NCBI RefSeq assembly: GCF_900105675.1
Contig: NZ_LT629786.1
Coordinates: 1,612,001-1,676,000 of the forward strand
Origin: Pseudomonas synxantha
Lineage (GTDB): Bacteria > Pseudomonadota > Gammaproteobacteria > Pseudomonadales > Pseudomonadaceae
DNA length: 64,000 nucleotides
Direction: 5' to 3'
The notes beneath the pieces are model-generated. The model worked only from the letters and a program-made list of their open reading frames with translations. It was not told the origin of the DNA and did not search any database. Below are positions 51,266 to 59,400 of this stretch, piece by piece (position 1 is the first letter of the stretch; every line of letters begins with the position of its first letter). The position numbers were made by a program, and so were the translations under genes.

Positions 51266-51898
51266 ATGACAAGTGCGTTAACCCTGTCTTCGTTTCTCTA
51301 CTTCCTGCTGTTTTGCGCCACCATGACCTTCAGCCCCGGCCCCATGACCCTGCTGTTGCTGAGCCTGGGCTTGAAGGACGGCCTGCGCAGTTCGATCCCG
51401 GCGCAGATCGGCGCCAGCGTGTCGTACCTGATTTCCATCCTGATCTTTGCCGTCGGCTTCTCGGAGTTGATCAAGGGCAACCTCGCCATTACCCAGACCA
51501 TCCAGTTTGTCGGCGTGGCCTACATCCTGTACCTGGCCTATAAGCAGTGGACCAGCAGCGGTGTGGCGATCAACAACGCCGGCGCCGTGGAGGGTTCGCG
51601 CAGCCTGTTCGGCAAAGGGCTATTGACCGGGTTTTCCAACCCCAAGACCATCATCATGTTCAGTGCGGTGTTCCCGCAGTTCGCCGGGTCGGGGGAGCAC
51701 AGTTCAGCGGCGGATATCGCCATCCTCGGCCTGACGTTCCTGCTGCTGCAATTTGCCAGCGGCTGCCTGTATTGCTATTTCGGCCAGCGTATCAAGCACG
51801 TGTTGGAAAACCCCAAGCGGCGGGTGTTGTTGCAGCGCATCACCGCAGTGTTGCTGTTGGGTGTTGCGCTGATGCTGGCGCGTGGGTTTTCCCACTGA
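51266..51898 (+). CDS. LysE family exporter
   Basis: A 210-residue LysE/RhtB exporter with six hydrophobic segments: MTFSPGPMTLLLLSLGLKDGLRSSIPAQIGASVSYL (the SPGP motif) and LTGFSNPKTIIMFSAVFPQFAG in the middle. It starts at 51266; a longer frame back to 51197 has no ribosome site. The gap of 68 bases after the isomerase gene allows co-transcription. Substrate unknown. Confidence 0.9.
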   Translation: MTSALTLSSFLYFLLFCATMTFSPGPMTLLLLSLGLKDGLRSSIPAQIGASVSYLISILIFAVGFSELIKGNLAITQTIQFVGVAYILYLAYKQWTSSGVAINNAGAVEGSRSLFGKGLLTGFSNPKTIIMFSAVFPQFAGSGEHSSAADIAILGLTFLLLQFASGCLYCYFGQRIKHVLENPKRRVLLQRITAVLLLGVALMLARGFSH

Positions 51899-51976
51899 CA
51901 TCAGCTTCTAAGCGGTAGTGGCGATTTGCCGTTACCCTGATAGGCTCCAGGCACTCCCCCTGGATTGCACCCCATC

Positions 51977-53035
51977 ATGTCAGCCGTCGGAGGAAATGGA
52001 CTTCCGCTCGCTTCGCGCTTGTACAAATCACGCGTCCTGGGGCTCACGCTCGGCTTTATCTGCGTCGCGTTTGGCATGTATCCGCTGAGTCCCTCTGTAT
52101 GGGTGTGGGTTTGGATGCTGATCAACGCGTTTGTGTGGCCGCATGTGGCTCTTCAAATTTCGTTGCGTGCGGCCCACACGTTGCGCAGTGAACGCCGCAG
52201 CCTGTTGTTCGACTCCTTCTGCGGTGGCTTCTGGGTCGGCGCGATGCACTTCAACCCGCTGCCCAGCGTCACCACCTTGTCGATGATGAGCATGAACAAC
52301 GTCGCCATCGGCGGCCCGCGCTTCATGCTCGCCGGCTGGCTGGCACAGGCGCTGGGGCTGGGCACGGCGCTGATGATATTCGCCCCGGCGTTCATCACCG
52401 TGACCACCCAGGCCCAGGTGTATGCCTGCCTGCCGATCCTGATGCTGTATCCGATGGCCTTGGGCTGGATATGCTACCGCCAGGCGGTAACCCTGGCCCG
52501 CCACAAGCGCGAATTGCTGGCCCTGAGCCGTACCGACAGCCTCTCCGGCCTGCTCAACCACGGGGCCTGGAAAGACCACCTGGACATCGAATTCCAACGC
52601 TGCCGCCGAGGCCCGGCTGGTGCAGCCATCGCCTTGATCGACATCGACCACTTCAAGACCATCAACGACACCTACGGCCATGTGACCGGCGATATCGTGC
52701 TGCGCCAGTTGAGCAAGGTGCTGCGCCAGAACCTGCGCACCACCGACCTGGCCGGACGTTACGGTGGCGATGAGTTCTGTGTGATCCTGCCAGACATGCC
52801 GCTCAACCGTGCCACTGAGGTCATGGAGGCGCTGCGCGATCGCTTCAATGCCTTGGCCTACGCTCAGGATCCGGCGCTGCGCGTCAGCTTGAGCATCGGC
52901 CTGGCGCTGTATCAGCCGGCCCATGCCGACGCCATCAGTTGGCTCAACGATGCCGACCAAGCGTTGTACGAAGCCAAGAGCAGCGGGCGCAACCGCGTGA
53001 GCGCAGGGCAGGAGAGTTGGTTGCGTTCGGTCTAG
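51977..53035 (+). CDS. Diguanylate cyclase with MASE2 sensor
   Basis: A 352-residue membrane-bound diguanylate cyclase, which makes the second messenger c-di-GMP. The N-terminal 150 residues hold several hydrophobic segments of the MASE2 type (as in AdrA/DgcC, here VLGLTLGFICVAFGMYPLSPS). The C-terminal half is a GGDEF domain with intact active site GGDEF (in RYGGDEFCVILPD) and an intact inhibitory I-site, RTTD, five residues before it, so product feedback is expected. The start is the ATG at 51977; a TTG twelve bases earlier is possible. Cellulose or biofilm regulation is typical for MASE2 enzymes. Confidence 0.9.
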   Translation: MSAVGGNGLPLASRLYKSRVLGLTLGFICVAFGMYPLSPSVWVWVWMLINAFVWPHVALQISLRAAHTLRSERRSLLFDSFCGGFWVGAMHFNPLPSVTTLSMMSMNNVAIGGPRFMLAGWLAQALGLGTALMIFAPAFITVTTQAQVYACLPILMLYPMALGWICYRQAVTLARHKRELLALSRTDSLSGLLNHGAWKDHLDIEFQRCRRGPAGAAIALIDIDHFKTINDTYGHVTGDIVLRQLSKVLRQNLRTTDLAGRYGGDEFCVILPDMPLNRATEVMEALRDRFNALAYAQDPALRVSLSIGLALYQPAHADAISWLNDADQALYEAKSSGRNRVSAGQESWLRSV

Positions 53036-53083
53036 TGGGGTAGGGTATTGGCGCACTTTCCAACAAAAAACAAGGATCGGCCC

Positions 53084-54313
53084 ATGCTCTTCACCTTCCC
53101 CCGTACCCTCCTGGCCGCCACCCTGGCCTTGTCCTTCGTCCTGCCGGCCTACAGCGCCGAGCCCCACAAACAGATCCAGGCTGATGCCGAACAGTACAAG
53201 GCCGAGGCCTTGAAACTGTTGGAACGCCTGGTGAACATCGATTCAGGTTCAGGCTACGAGCCGGGCCTGACGCAAGTGCGCGACATCGCCGTGGACGAGT
53301 TGAAACAGTTGGGGTTCAGTATCGAACTGGTGCCGGATAAAGCCGCCAACAACAGCCATGTGGTCGCCACGCTCAAAGGCACAGGCAAGGCCAAAATCCT
53401 GCTGATGGCCCACATGGACACCGTGTTCAAGGAAGGCTCGGCCGCCGAACGCCCGTTCCACATCAAGGACGGCCGCGCTTATGGCCCCGGCGTAATGGAT
53501 GACAAGGGCGGCATCGTCGCCGGCATCTACGCGCTCAAAGTCCTGAAAAACCAGGGCTTCAAGGACTACGCGCAAATCACCTTCCTGCTCGACGCCAGCG
53601 AAGAAACCGGCTCCGAAGCCGCCTCCGAACTGATCCGCAACACTGCCAAGGGCCACGACGTGACCCTCAACCTCGAACCCGGCCGCCCAGCCGACGGCCT
53701 GGTGGTGTGGCGCAAAGGCAGCGCCACCGCCGTGGTCGAAGTCAAAGGCAAGGCCGCCCACGCCGGCGTCGCCCCGGAACTGGGACGCAACGCCGCCATG
53801 GAAGCCGCGCACCAGATCCTGCAACTGGGCAAGCTGGGCGATGAAGACAAGAAAACCACCATCAACTTCACCGTGCTAAAAGCTGGCGACCGCACCAACG
53901 TCATCCCCGACCAGGCCACTGCCAAGGCCGACGTCCGCGCCGCCTTGCCGGAAGAATTTGACCGGATCGAAAAGGACCTGGCTCGGGTTTCAGCCAACAA
54001 GTTGATCCCCGACACCGACGTGAAGACCAGCCTGCAACGCGGCTTGCCCCCCATGCCGCAGACGGCCGAGTCGGATAAATTGGTGGCGATTGCCCAGGGC
54101 ATTTATGCCGAGCTGGGACGTAAGTTGACCATTGAAGGCAGCGGTGGGGCGGCGGACGCGAGTTTGTCGGCCGGGGTAGGTACGCCGACGTTGGATGGGT
54201 TTGGGATAGTGGGCGGGAATATTCACACGCCGGAGGAATATGCCGAGGTGGAGAGTGTGGTGCCGCGGGTGTATTTGTTGAGCCGGATGATTATGGAACT
54301 GGCCAAGCGCTGA
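53084..54313 (+). CDS. Periplasmic M20 peptidase, carboxypeptidase G2-like
   Basis: A 409-residue M20 metallopeptidase with a signal peptide (LLAATLALSFVLPAYSA). Zinc ligands: MAHMDTVF (His, with Asp), GVMDDKGGIVAG (bridging Asp), SEETGS (Glu-Glu, the base and a ligand), LEPGRPAD (Glu) and the late GGNIHTPEEYAEV (His). This is the glutamate carboxypeptidase (CPG2) branch that removes C-terminal glutamate from folate analogues. The start at 53084 has AAGGA before it. The 3' flank of this gene is partly copied near 55.9 kb. Confidence 0.9.
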   Translation: MLFTFPRTLLAATLALSFVLPAYSAEPHKQIQADAEQYKAEALKLLERLVNIDSGSGYEPGLTQVRDIAVDELKQLGFSIELVPDKAANNSHVVATLKGTGKAKILLMAHMDTVFKEGSAAERPFHIKDGRAYGPGVMDDKGGIVAGIYALKVLKNQGFKDYAQITFLLDASEETGSEAASELIRNTAKGHDVTLNLEPGRPADGLVVWRKGSATAVVEVKGKAAHAGVAPELGRNAAMEAAHQILQLGKLGDEDKKTTINFTVLKAGDRTNVIPDQATAKADVRAALPEEFDRIEKDLARVSANKLIPDTDVKTSLQRGLPPMPQTAESDKLVAIAQGIYAELGRKLTIEGSGGAADASLSAGVGTPTLDGFGIVGGNIHTPEEYAEVESVVPRVYLLSRMIMELAKR

Positions 54314-54416
54314 TCAGATCCGGGATCACAGGACGAAGTAGATTCAAATGTGCGGGGCTTGCAGCAGTGGCGATATCTCAGCCGCCGAATATTACCTGAT
54401 GCGCCTCAGTCCAAAT

Positions 54417-54504
54417 GTGGGAGGGGGCTTGCCCCCGATGGCGGTGGGTCAGCTTGCACATGCATTGACTGAACCCCTGCTATCGGGGGCAAGCCCCCTC
54501 CCAC
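54417..54504. repeat. REPIN, duplicated with its flanks
   Basis: An inverted pair of GTGGGAGGGGGCTTGCCCCC arms around a GCGGTGGGTCAGCTTGCACA spacer. The flanks, including the stretch after the M20 peptidase stop and the CTTCGAAGCTGGCTTT segment, recur around the REPIN at 55945, so a unit of roughly 200 bp was duplicated. Confidence 0.88.
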
Positions 54505-54585
54505 ATTGGATACTCAGCGCATCCAAAACTGAGGGCACCATAGTGAGTGGACTTCGAAGCTGGCTTTGGGTCATCTTTCCATCAC

Positions 54586-54969
54586 TTACTGGTTAGCAGA
54601 AGGTACGTCTGACCTGCTCTCGACAATGTCAAGGTTGTATCTGCTGAGGCAGTCCAATAGTGTTTTCATGAACTGCCGTTTGTCGATTATTTCATCATCA
54701 AAGTAAGTATCAAACAGATAAAATATTGATTCAAAGCTTTCCCCAGTGCTAAGAAAATGCTGAAGTGTGTTGATGTACCATTCTCTTTCGTCCTGCCTAT
54801 ATTTCATGAATTCACGTTTGGTTAGCTCATCGAATAGCCATGTAAGCTCCTCGTGATGATTCACGTTTATGGAGGTAATGAGCTCTTCTCTGTCTACATC
54901 CCTGGTATTTTCGATGCAGTAAGTGAAAAGCAGGCCTTGGAGTATCGAGAGGTTTGGCTTGAGTTTCAT
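54586..54969 (-). CDS. Putative orphan immunity protein A (127 aa)
   Basis: A 127-residue soluble, acidic helical protein: MKLKPNLSILQGLLFTYCIE, then LTWLFDELTKREFMKYRQDEREWYINTLQHFL and SIFYLFDTYFDDEIIDKRQFMKTLLDCL. It is clearly paralogous to the two frames at 55146 and 55587. Small AT-rich acidic genes arrayed downstream of an Rhs toxin are typically immunity genes for other toxin variants; that is the inference here. No family name is known to me. Confidence 0.55.
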   Translation of the reverse strand: MKLKPNLSILQGLLFTYCIENTRDVDREELITSINVNHHEELTWLFDELTKREFMKYRQDEREWYINTLQHFLSTGESFESIFYLFDTYFDDEIIDKRQFMKTLLDCLSRYNLDIVESRSDVPSANQ

Positions 54970-55145
54970 TCGAGATCCTTAAAACTATGAAGAAAATACG
55001 TTGTTTAGCTTCGTGTAACTGTAATGTCGTTTTGCACTATATCGGTCCACGCATTGGTTCGGTCTTCTGGACAGGGGCCGCTTTGCAGCCCGTGCGGGAA
55101 ATTCGCTTGCCACAAGGGGCCAATATGGCGCTGGAGAGCTTTTTT

Positions 55146-55508
55146 TTAAAAATTTAAATTTGATTCGTTATGGTAATTTTTCAAACAGCTTAAAAGAATT
55201 TGCATAAATCTTTTCTGATCGGTTACGGGTGCACTAAAGTAGGTTGACATGGTTTTAAAAACGGCATCGAAATTGTCGTTTATAGCTAGGAAGTGTGATA
55301 TTGAATCAATGAACCACTCTTGCTCGGTTCTTGTGTAAAACAGGAATTCTGGTTTGGTCAGTTCGTCAAAAAGCTTTACGAGTTCTTCGTCGTTGTTTAT
55401 GTTTCTTGATGAAATAATTTTCTCTCGTTCTAAGTCGTCCGTATTTTCAATGTCGTAAGTGAACAGGAGTCCACGGATTATTGACATGCTGGGTAGTTTT
55501 GTTTTCAT
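55146..55508 (-). CDS. Putative orphan immunity protein B (120 aa)
   Basis: A 120-residue paralogue of the 54586 protein: MKTKLPSMSIIRGLLFTYDIE, ELVKLFDELTKPEFLFYTRTEQEWFIDSISHFLAINDNFDAVFKTMSTYFSAPVTD. Similarity covers the whole length, but it has diverged well beyond a recent copy. It lies in AT-rich DNA and reads in the same direction as the Rhs operon. Immunity function is inferred from context. Confidence 0.55.
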   Translation of the reverse strand: MKTKLPSMSIIRGLLFTYDIENTDDLEREKIISSRNINNDEELVKLFDELTKPEFLFYTRTEQEWFIDSISHFLAINDNFDAVFKTMSTYFSAPVTDQKRFMQILLSCLKNYHNESNLNF

Positions 55509-55509
55509 A

Positions 55510-55868
55510 TTGTTTTCTCGCGGCAGCCTCCGTTGTGTAGTTTTGTAAGCAGCGTAATAGCACGCTCATGAATTGCCTATGGTCAATTATCTCGTCATCG
55601 AAATAGGTGTCGAGAAGATAAAAAACAGAACTAAAATTTTCATCAGTATTAGATAGTGTTGAAGTGTTTCAATATGCCATTGTTGAATTTCAAGTTTGTA
55701 TGATAGGAATTCTGGCTTGGTTAGTTTTTCAAAAAGCTCAGCGAGTTCTGTTTCGTTGTTGACATTTTTTGAAGCGATGAAGCGCTCTCTTTCAGGGTCG
55801 TCGTAGTTTTCAATGCTATAGGTGAATAGTAGGCTTTTGAGTATTGATAGTTCTGGTGTGAGCTTCAT
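55510..55868 (-). pseudogene. Third orphan immunity paralogue, frameshifted by 4-bp loss
   Basis: The first 70 or so residues (MKLTPELSILKSLLFTYSIE, ... LAELFEKLTKPEFLSYKLEIQQWHIETLQH) match the 54586 protein. After TLQHYL the frame changes; in another frame the text continues LSNTDENFSSVFYLLDTYFDDEIIDHRQFMSVLLRCLQNY, again matching the paralogue. The break at about 55651-55657 fits loss of one TATC unit from a short tandem run (CTATCTATCTAAT to CTATCTAAT). As it stands the protein ends early with an unrelated hydrophobic tail. Regaining the unit would restore it. The corrected frame would run into the start of the 55508 gene. Confidence 0.65.
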
Positions 55869-55944
55869 GTTTAGAATTCCGTGTACGCAGTAATCGGATG
55901 GCGCTGATCAGATAGCCGGATTGCAGAACGAAGCAGATTTAAAT

Positions 55945-56033
55945 GTGGGAGGGGGCTTGCCCCCGATGGCGGTGGGTCAGTATTGCACATGCATTGACTG
56001 AACCACTGCTATCGGGAGCAAGCCCCCTCCCAC
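55945..56033. repeat. REPIN, duplicated with its flanks
   Basis: An inverted pair of REP arms (GTGGGAGGGGGCTTGCCCCC and AGCAAGCCCCCTCCCAC) around GCGGTGGGTCAGTATTGCAC. It is the second copy of the unit seen at 54417, with matching flanks on both sides. Confidence 0.88.
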
Positions 56034-56064
56034 ATTGGATATTCGGTGTATTCAATACTGGGGG

Positions 56065-56481
56065 TCACCATGTGGAAGGGTCTTCGAGGCTGGCTTTTTG
56101 GAGATCTTCTTTCCAGACAGCTTGAGCGAGAATATAAATGTCCATTAAGAAACCCCTCGGGTCATCTAGCGCATACCACTCAGCTCTCGGCCACGATCCA
56201 GTTTCATTCTCGTCTATCTCGAATAACTTATCGAAGTTGTACTTTTCGTCCTTCAATTTGTTTTTTAAGCTTTCAATTAAAGCGTGTTTGTGTCTGTATG
56301 ATAGATATTTCAAGTTCAAAGCATAATTTATTATAAGCTTTTTTCTATCGGATTTTTTATTTGGATCATATTGCGCGAGCTCCATGCCGAGCCCTTGCTC
56401 ACGGTCATAAATATCAAAAGTCCCGATAAACCACATAAGGCTTGGATCAAACGGTTCGTTTAAGAATGGATCTTTCAGCAT
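56065..56481 (-). CDS. Putative cognate immunity protein of the Rhs toxin (138 aa)
   Basis: A 138-residue acidic protein (MLKDPFLNEPFDPSLMWFIG, ... SDRKKLIINYALNLKYLSYRHKHALIESLKNKLKDE, GFLMDIYILAQAVWKEDLQ). Its ATG overlaps the Rhs TAA by one base, which is the usual arrangement of toxin and immunity in Rhs loci. It is not similar to the three paralogues further downstream. Unknown family; the role is inferred from linkage and size. Confidence 0.65.
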   Translation of the reverse strand: MLKDPFLNEPFDPSLMWFIGTFDIYDREQGLGMELAQYDPNKKSDRKKLIINYALNLKYLSYRHKHALIESLKNKLKDEKYNFDKLFEIDENETGSWPRAEWYALDDPRGFLMDIYILAQAVWKEDLQKASLEDPSTW

Positions 56482-59400
56482 TATTTTTTCTCGGCAGGAA
56501 ACGCGGTAAATGGTCGAGAGGTGTTCTTTCTATCAAACTTTATCTCAAACCAGTTCATGTTTTCGTTTAGGTGTGGGTTTTCAGGATTTCTGTTGTTCGG
56601 CCTGTATCCTCGACCTGCTCCCGGTAACTCCAATTTTAGTGTGGGATTTTTATTGTGATCTTGGCCATTGAATGGGTCGAGTCCGAGAGATTTGCGTGTC
56701 AACGCCTTATTCAAGGCATTCAACTGCATTTTCCAGCTATGAAACTGAGAGCTTAAATTGCCTCTTCCACCCGGGTTGGGCAATCCGGTGATCGGATCTG
56801 TTCCGTCAATAGCCCTTTGCTTCAATGCGGCGTCAGTTATTTCAGGTCCGTGCTTAGTAACGGTATGCATGTCATAGGTTTCTTCAATTTCTAGTACGCG
56901 CCGTTTTGCGTTCGCTTCGCTCAATTCCTTTATTCTATCCCGTCTCTGCTCACCGGCTGGCAGAGGGGCTGAAGGTTGCCCCTCACCAACTCTTGCTTTC
57001 TCAAGTGGGTTTTCTGGGCCGGTCCTTGACAGACACCCATTGCTACCCGGGCAATTATTCAACCCCAGCGGGTCCACCCACCCCGTAGGATTGGACGCGT
57101 ACTGATAGGCGTTGACCCCACCCGCCAACTTCACCGGATCCGGCGTCAGGTAACGACCGATATCCGGATTGTAGTAGCGATGACGGTTGTAGTGCAGTCC
57201 GCTTTCCTGATCGAAATACTGCCCCTGAAAACGCAGTGGATTGTCGATCTTGCCTACGTCGAGTCGGGCGATCTGGCCGTAGGCGCGGTAGTGGGCGGAC
57301 CAGACGATTTCGCCTGTGGGCGTGGTGAGTTCCTGCGGTGTGCCGAGGTGGTCGAGTTGGTAGTGGTAGGGCGTTGTGGCTTGTGGGCCGAAGCCTTCCA
57401 GTAGCGCCAGTGGGCGGAAGCTGCCGGGCTCGTAGATGTAGCTGCGGTGGCGTTCCGCATGATGCTCGGCAATCAGCTTGTCGCCTTGCCAGAAAAACTC
57501 CGTGGTCTTGCCGTCCACGGTCTTGCTGATGCGCCGCCCAAAGGGGTCATAGCGGTAGCTGGCGGTTTCGCCGTTGGGCTTTGTCACGCTGATCAGCCGA
57601 TGCTGGCAGTCGTAACCATATTCAGTGACGAGCTGATGACCCTTGCCGCGTCGTTCGCGGATCAGGTTGCCGAAGGCGTCGTAGTCGTAGTGGCGGTCGC
57701 CCTGGATCACCAGGCGGTTCGCTGCGACGATGTCCGGCCCTGGGCGGTCTTGCATGAGCAGGTTGCCCGCTGGGTTGTGGGCGAAGCGTTCCTGCACGTC
57801 TTGGGAGTGGTCGGCGCGGGTCAGGCGGGCGAGGGGGTCGTAGTGGTAGCGGTGCTCGCCTTTGCGGGTGTCGAGCAGGCGGGTGAGGTTGCCGGATTTG
57901 TCGTAGTCGTATTGGCGCTGGTAGCGGTGGTTTTGGTGTTGGGTGACGGCGTGAGCGTGCAGGCGGTTTTGGTCGTCGTAGTGGTAGTGGCTGAGCAGCT
58001 GGCCTTGTTGGCGCTGGTGTTCGCGACCGTTTTTGAACAGGTGTGAGGTGAGCACTTCGCCATTGAGCTCGACGGTGGCGAGGTGGCCGCCTTTGTCGTG
58101 GTTGAAGGTGAGGCGGTTGTTGTCGGGCAGGCGCAGATTTTTCAGCTGGCCGCAGGCGTCGTAGCCGTAGCGCAAGGTGCCCCAGCCTTGGTGCTCGGCG
58201 ACGAGGCGGTTTTGCTGGTCGTATTCGTAGGCCAGGGCCCAGTGGCCGTCCTCGACGCTGAGGAGGTTGCCTTGGCGGTCGTAGGCATAATCGATCGCGC
58301 TGCCATCGGGCAGGTTTTTTCGGACAAGGCGCCCGGCGTGGTCGCGCTCGTAGCGGGTGATGAGCTGACTGTTGTCGTCGCCGTATTCGGTCTTTTCCTG
58401 CAGGTTGCCGTTGAGGTCGTAGGCATAGGCGGTGCGCTGGCCGTCGAAGCCGGTTTCCTGTTGGAGCAGGCCGTTGGGGTGATAGGTGAGCTGGTAGGTT
58501 TCGCCGACTTCGTTTTCGATCTCGGTGAGCAACAGCCGGGCGTTGTCGTAGCGGTAGTGGACCTGGGTGCCGTCGGCGTTGAGGCGGCGGCTGATCAGGT
58601 GCAGGCCGTCGGCGTATTCGTAGTGGGTGACGTGGCCGAGTTCATCGCGCTCGGCGATGATTTTGCCGTAGGGGTTGTAGCTGAATTCCCGAGTGGCGCC
58701 GCCTGGCAAGACGAGGCGAATCAAGCGCCCGACGCTGTCCCACTGATACTGGGTTAGCGCGCCATATTCATCCTCACACGCTACTTGCCGCCCTAGATCG
58801 TCATAGCGATAGCGCTTGATCCCGCCAGTGGGCAATTGCTCCTCAAGCAACTGCCCACGTTCGTTCCATACCAGCCGATGACAACTGTGATCGGGGTACC
58901 AAACTCCGGTTAACTGCCCGCGTTTGTTGTAGCTGTAGTCCGTGACCTGCCCGTCAGGATCGGTCCTGCGCGTAACATCGCCCTGGCTATTACGCTCATA
59001 TTTCCAGACCGCCTCACCACGCCTGACAACCCGTACGAAACCATTGTCATGCTCGTAGGACGTCGGCTCGTCATCCCCCGGAAACAGCGCCACCAAGCGT
59101 CCGGCTTCGTCGTACTGATAGGCCGTCACCGCGCCCAGCGGGTCTTGCTCGACGGTCAGCCGGCCTTGGTCATCGTAGGATTTGAAGTGCTGGGCGCCGT
59201 CGGGATCGATGCGCTGTACCAACCGCGCCCAGTCGTCGTGGACGTAAACTTCCTGGCTACCATCGGCGTTGTGCACGGTGACACGGCCGTCATCCGCCCA
59301 GGCATAACGCGTGTCCATCTGCGAAAAACTCGCCCAATGCCGGACACAGCGTGCCGCCTTGCCGACGCCTTCCCACGCCCAAAAGAAACTCGCCCCACCG

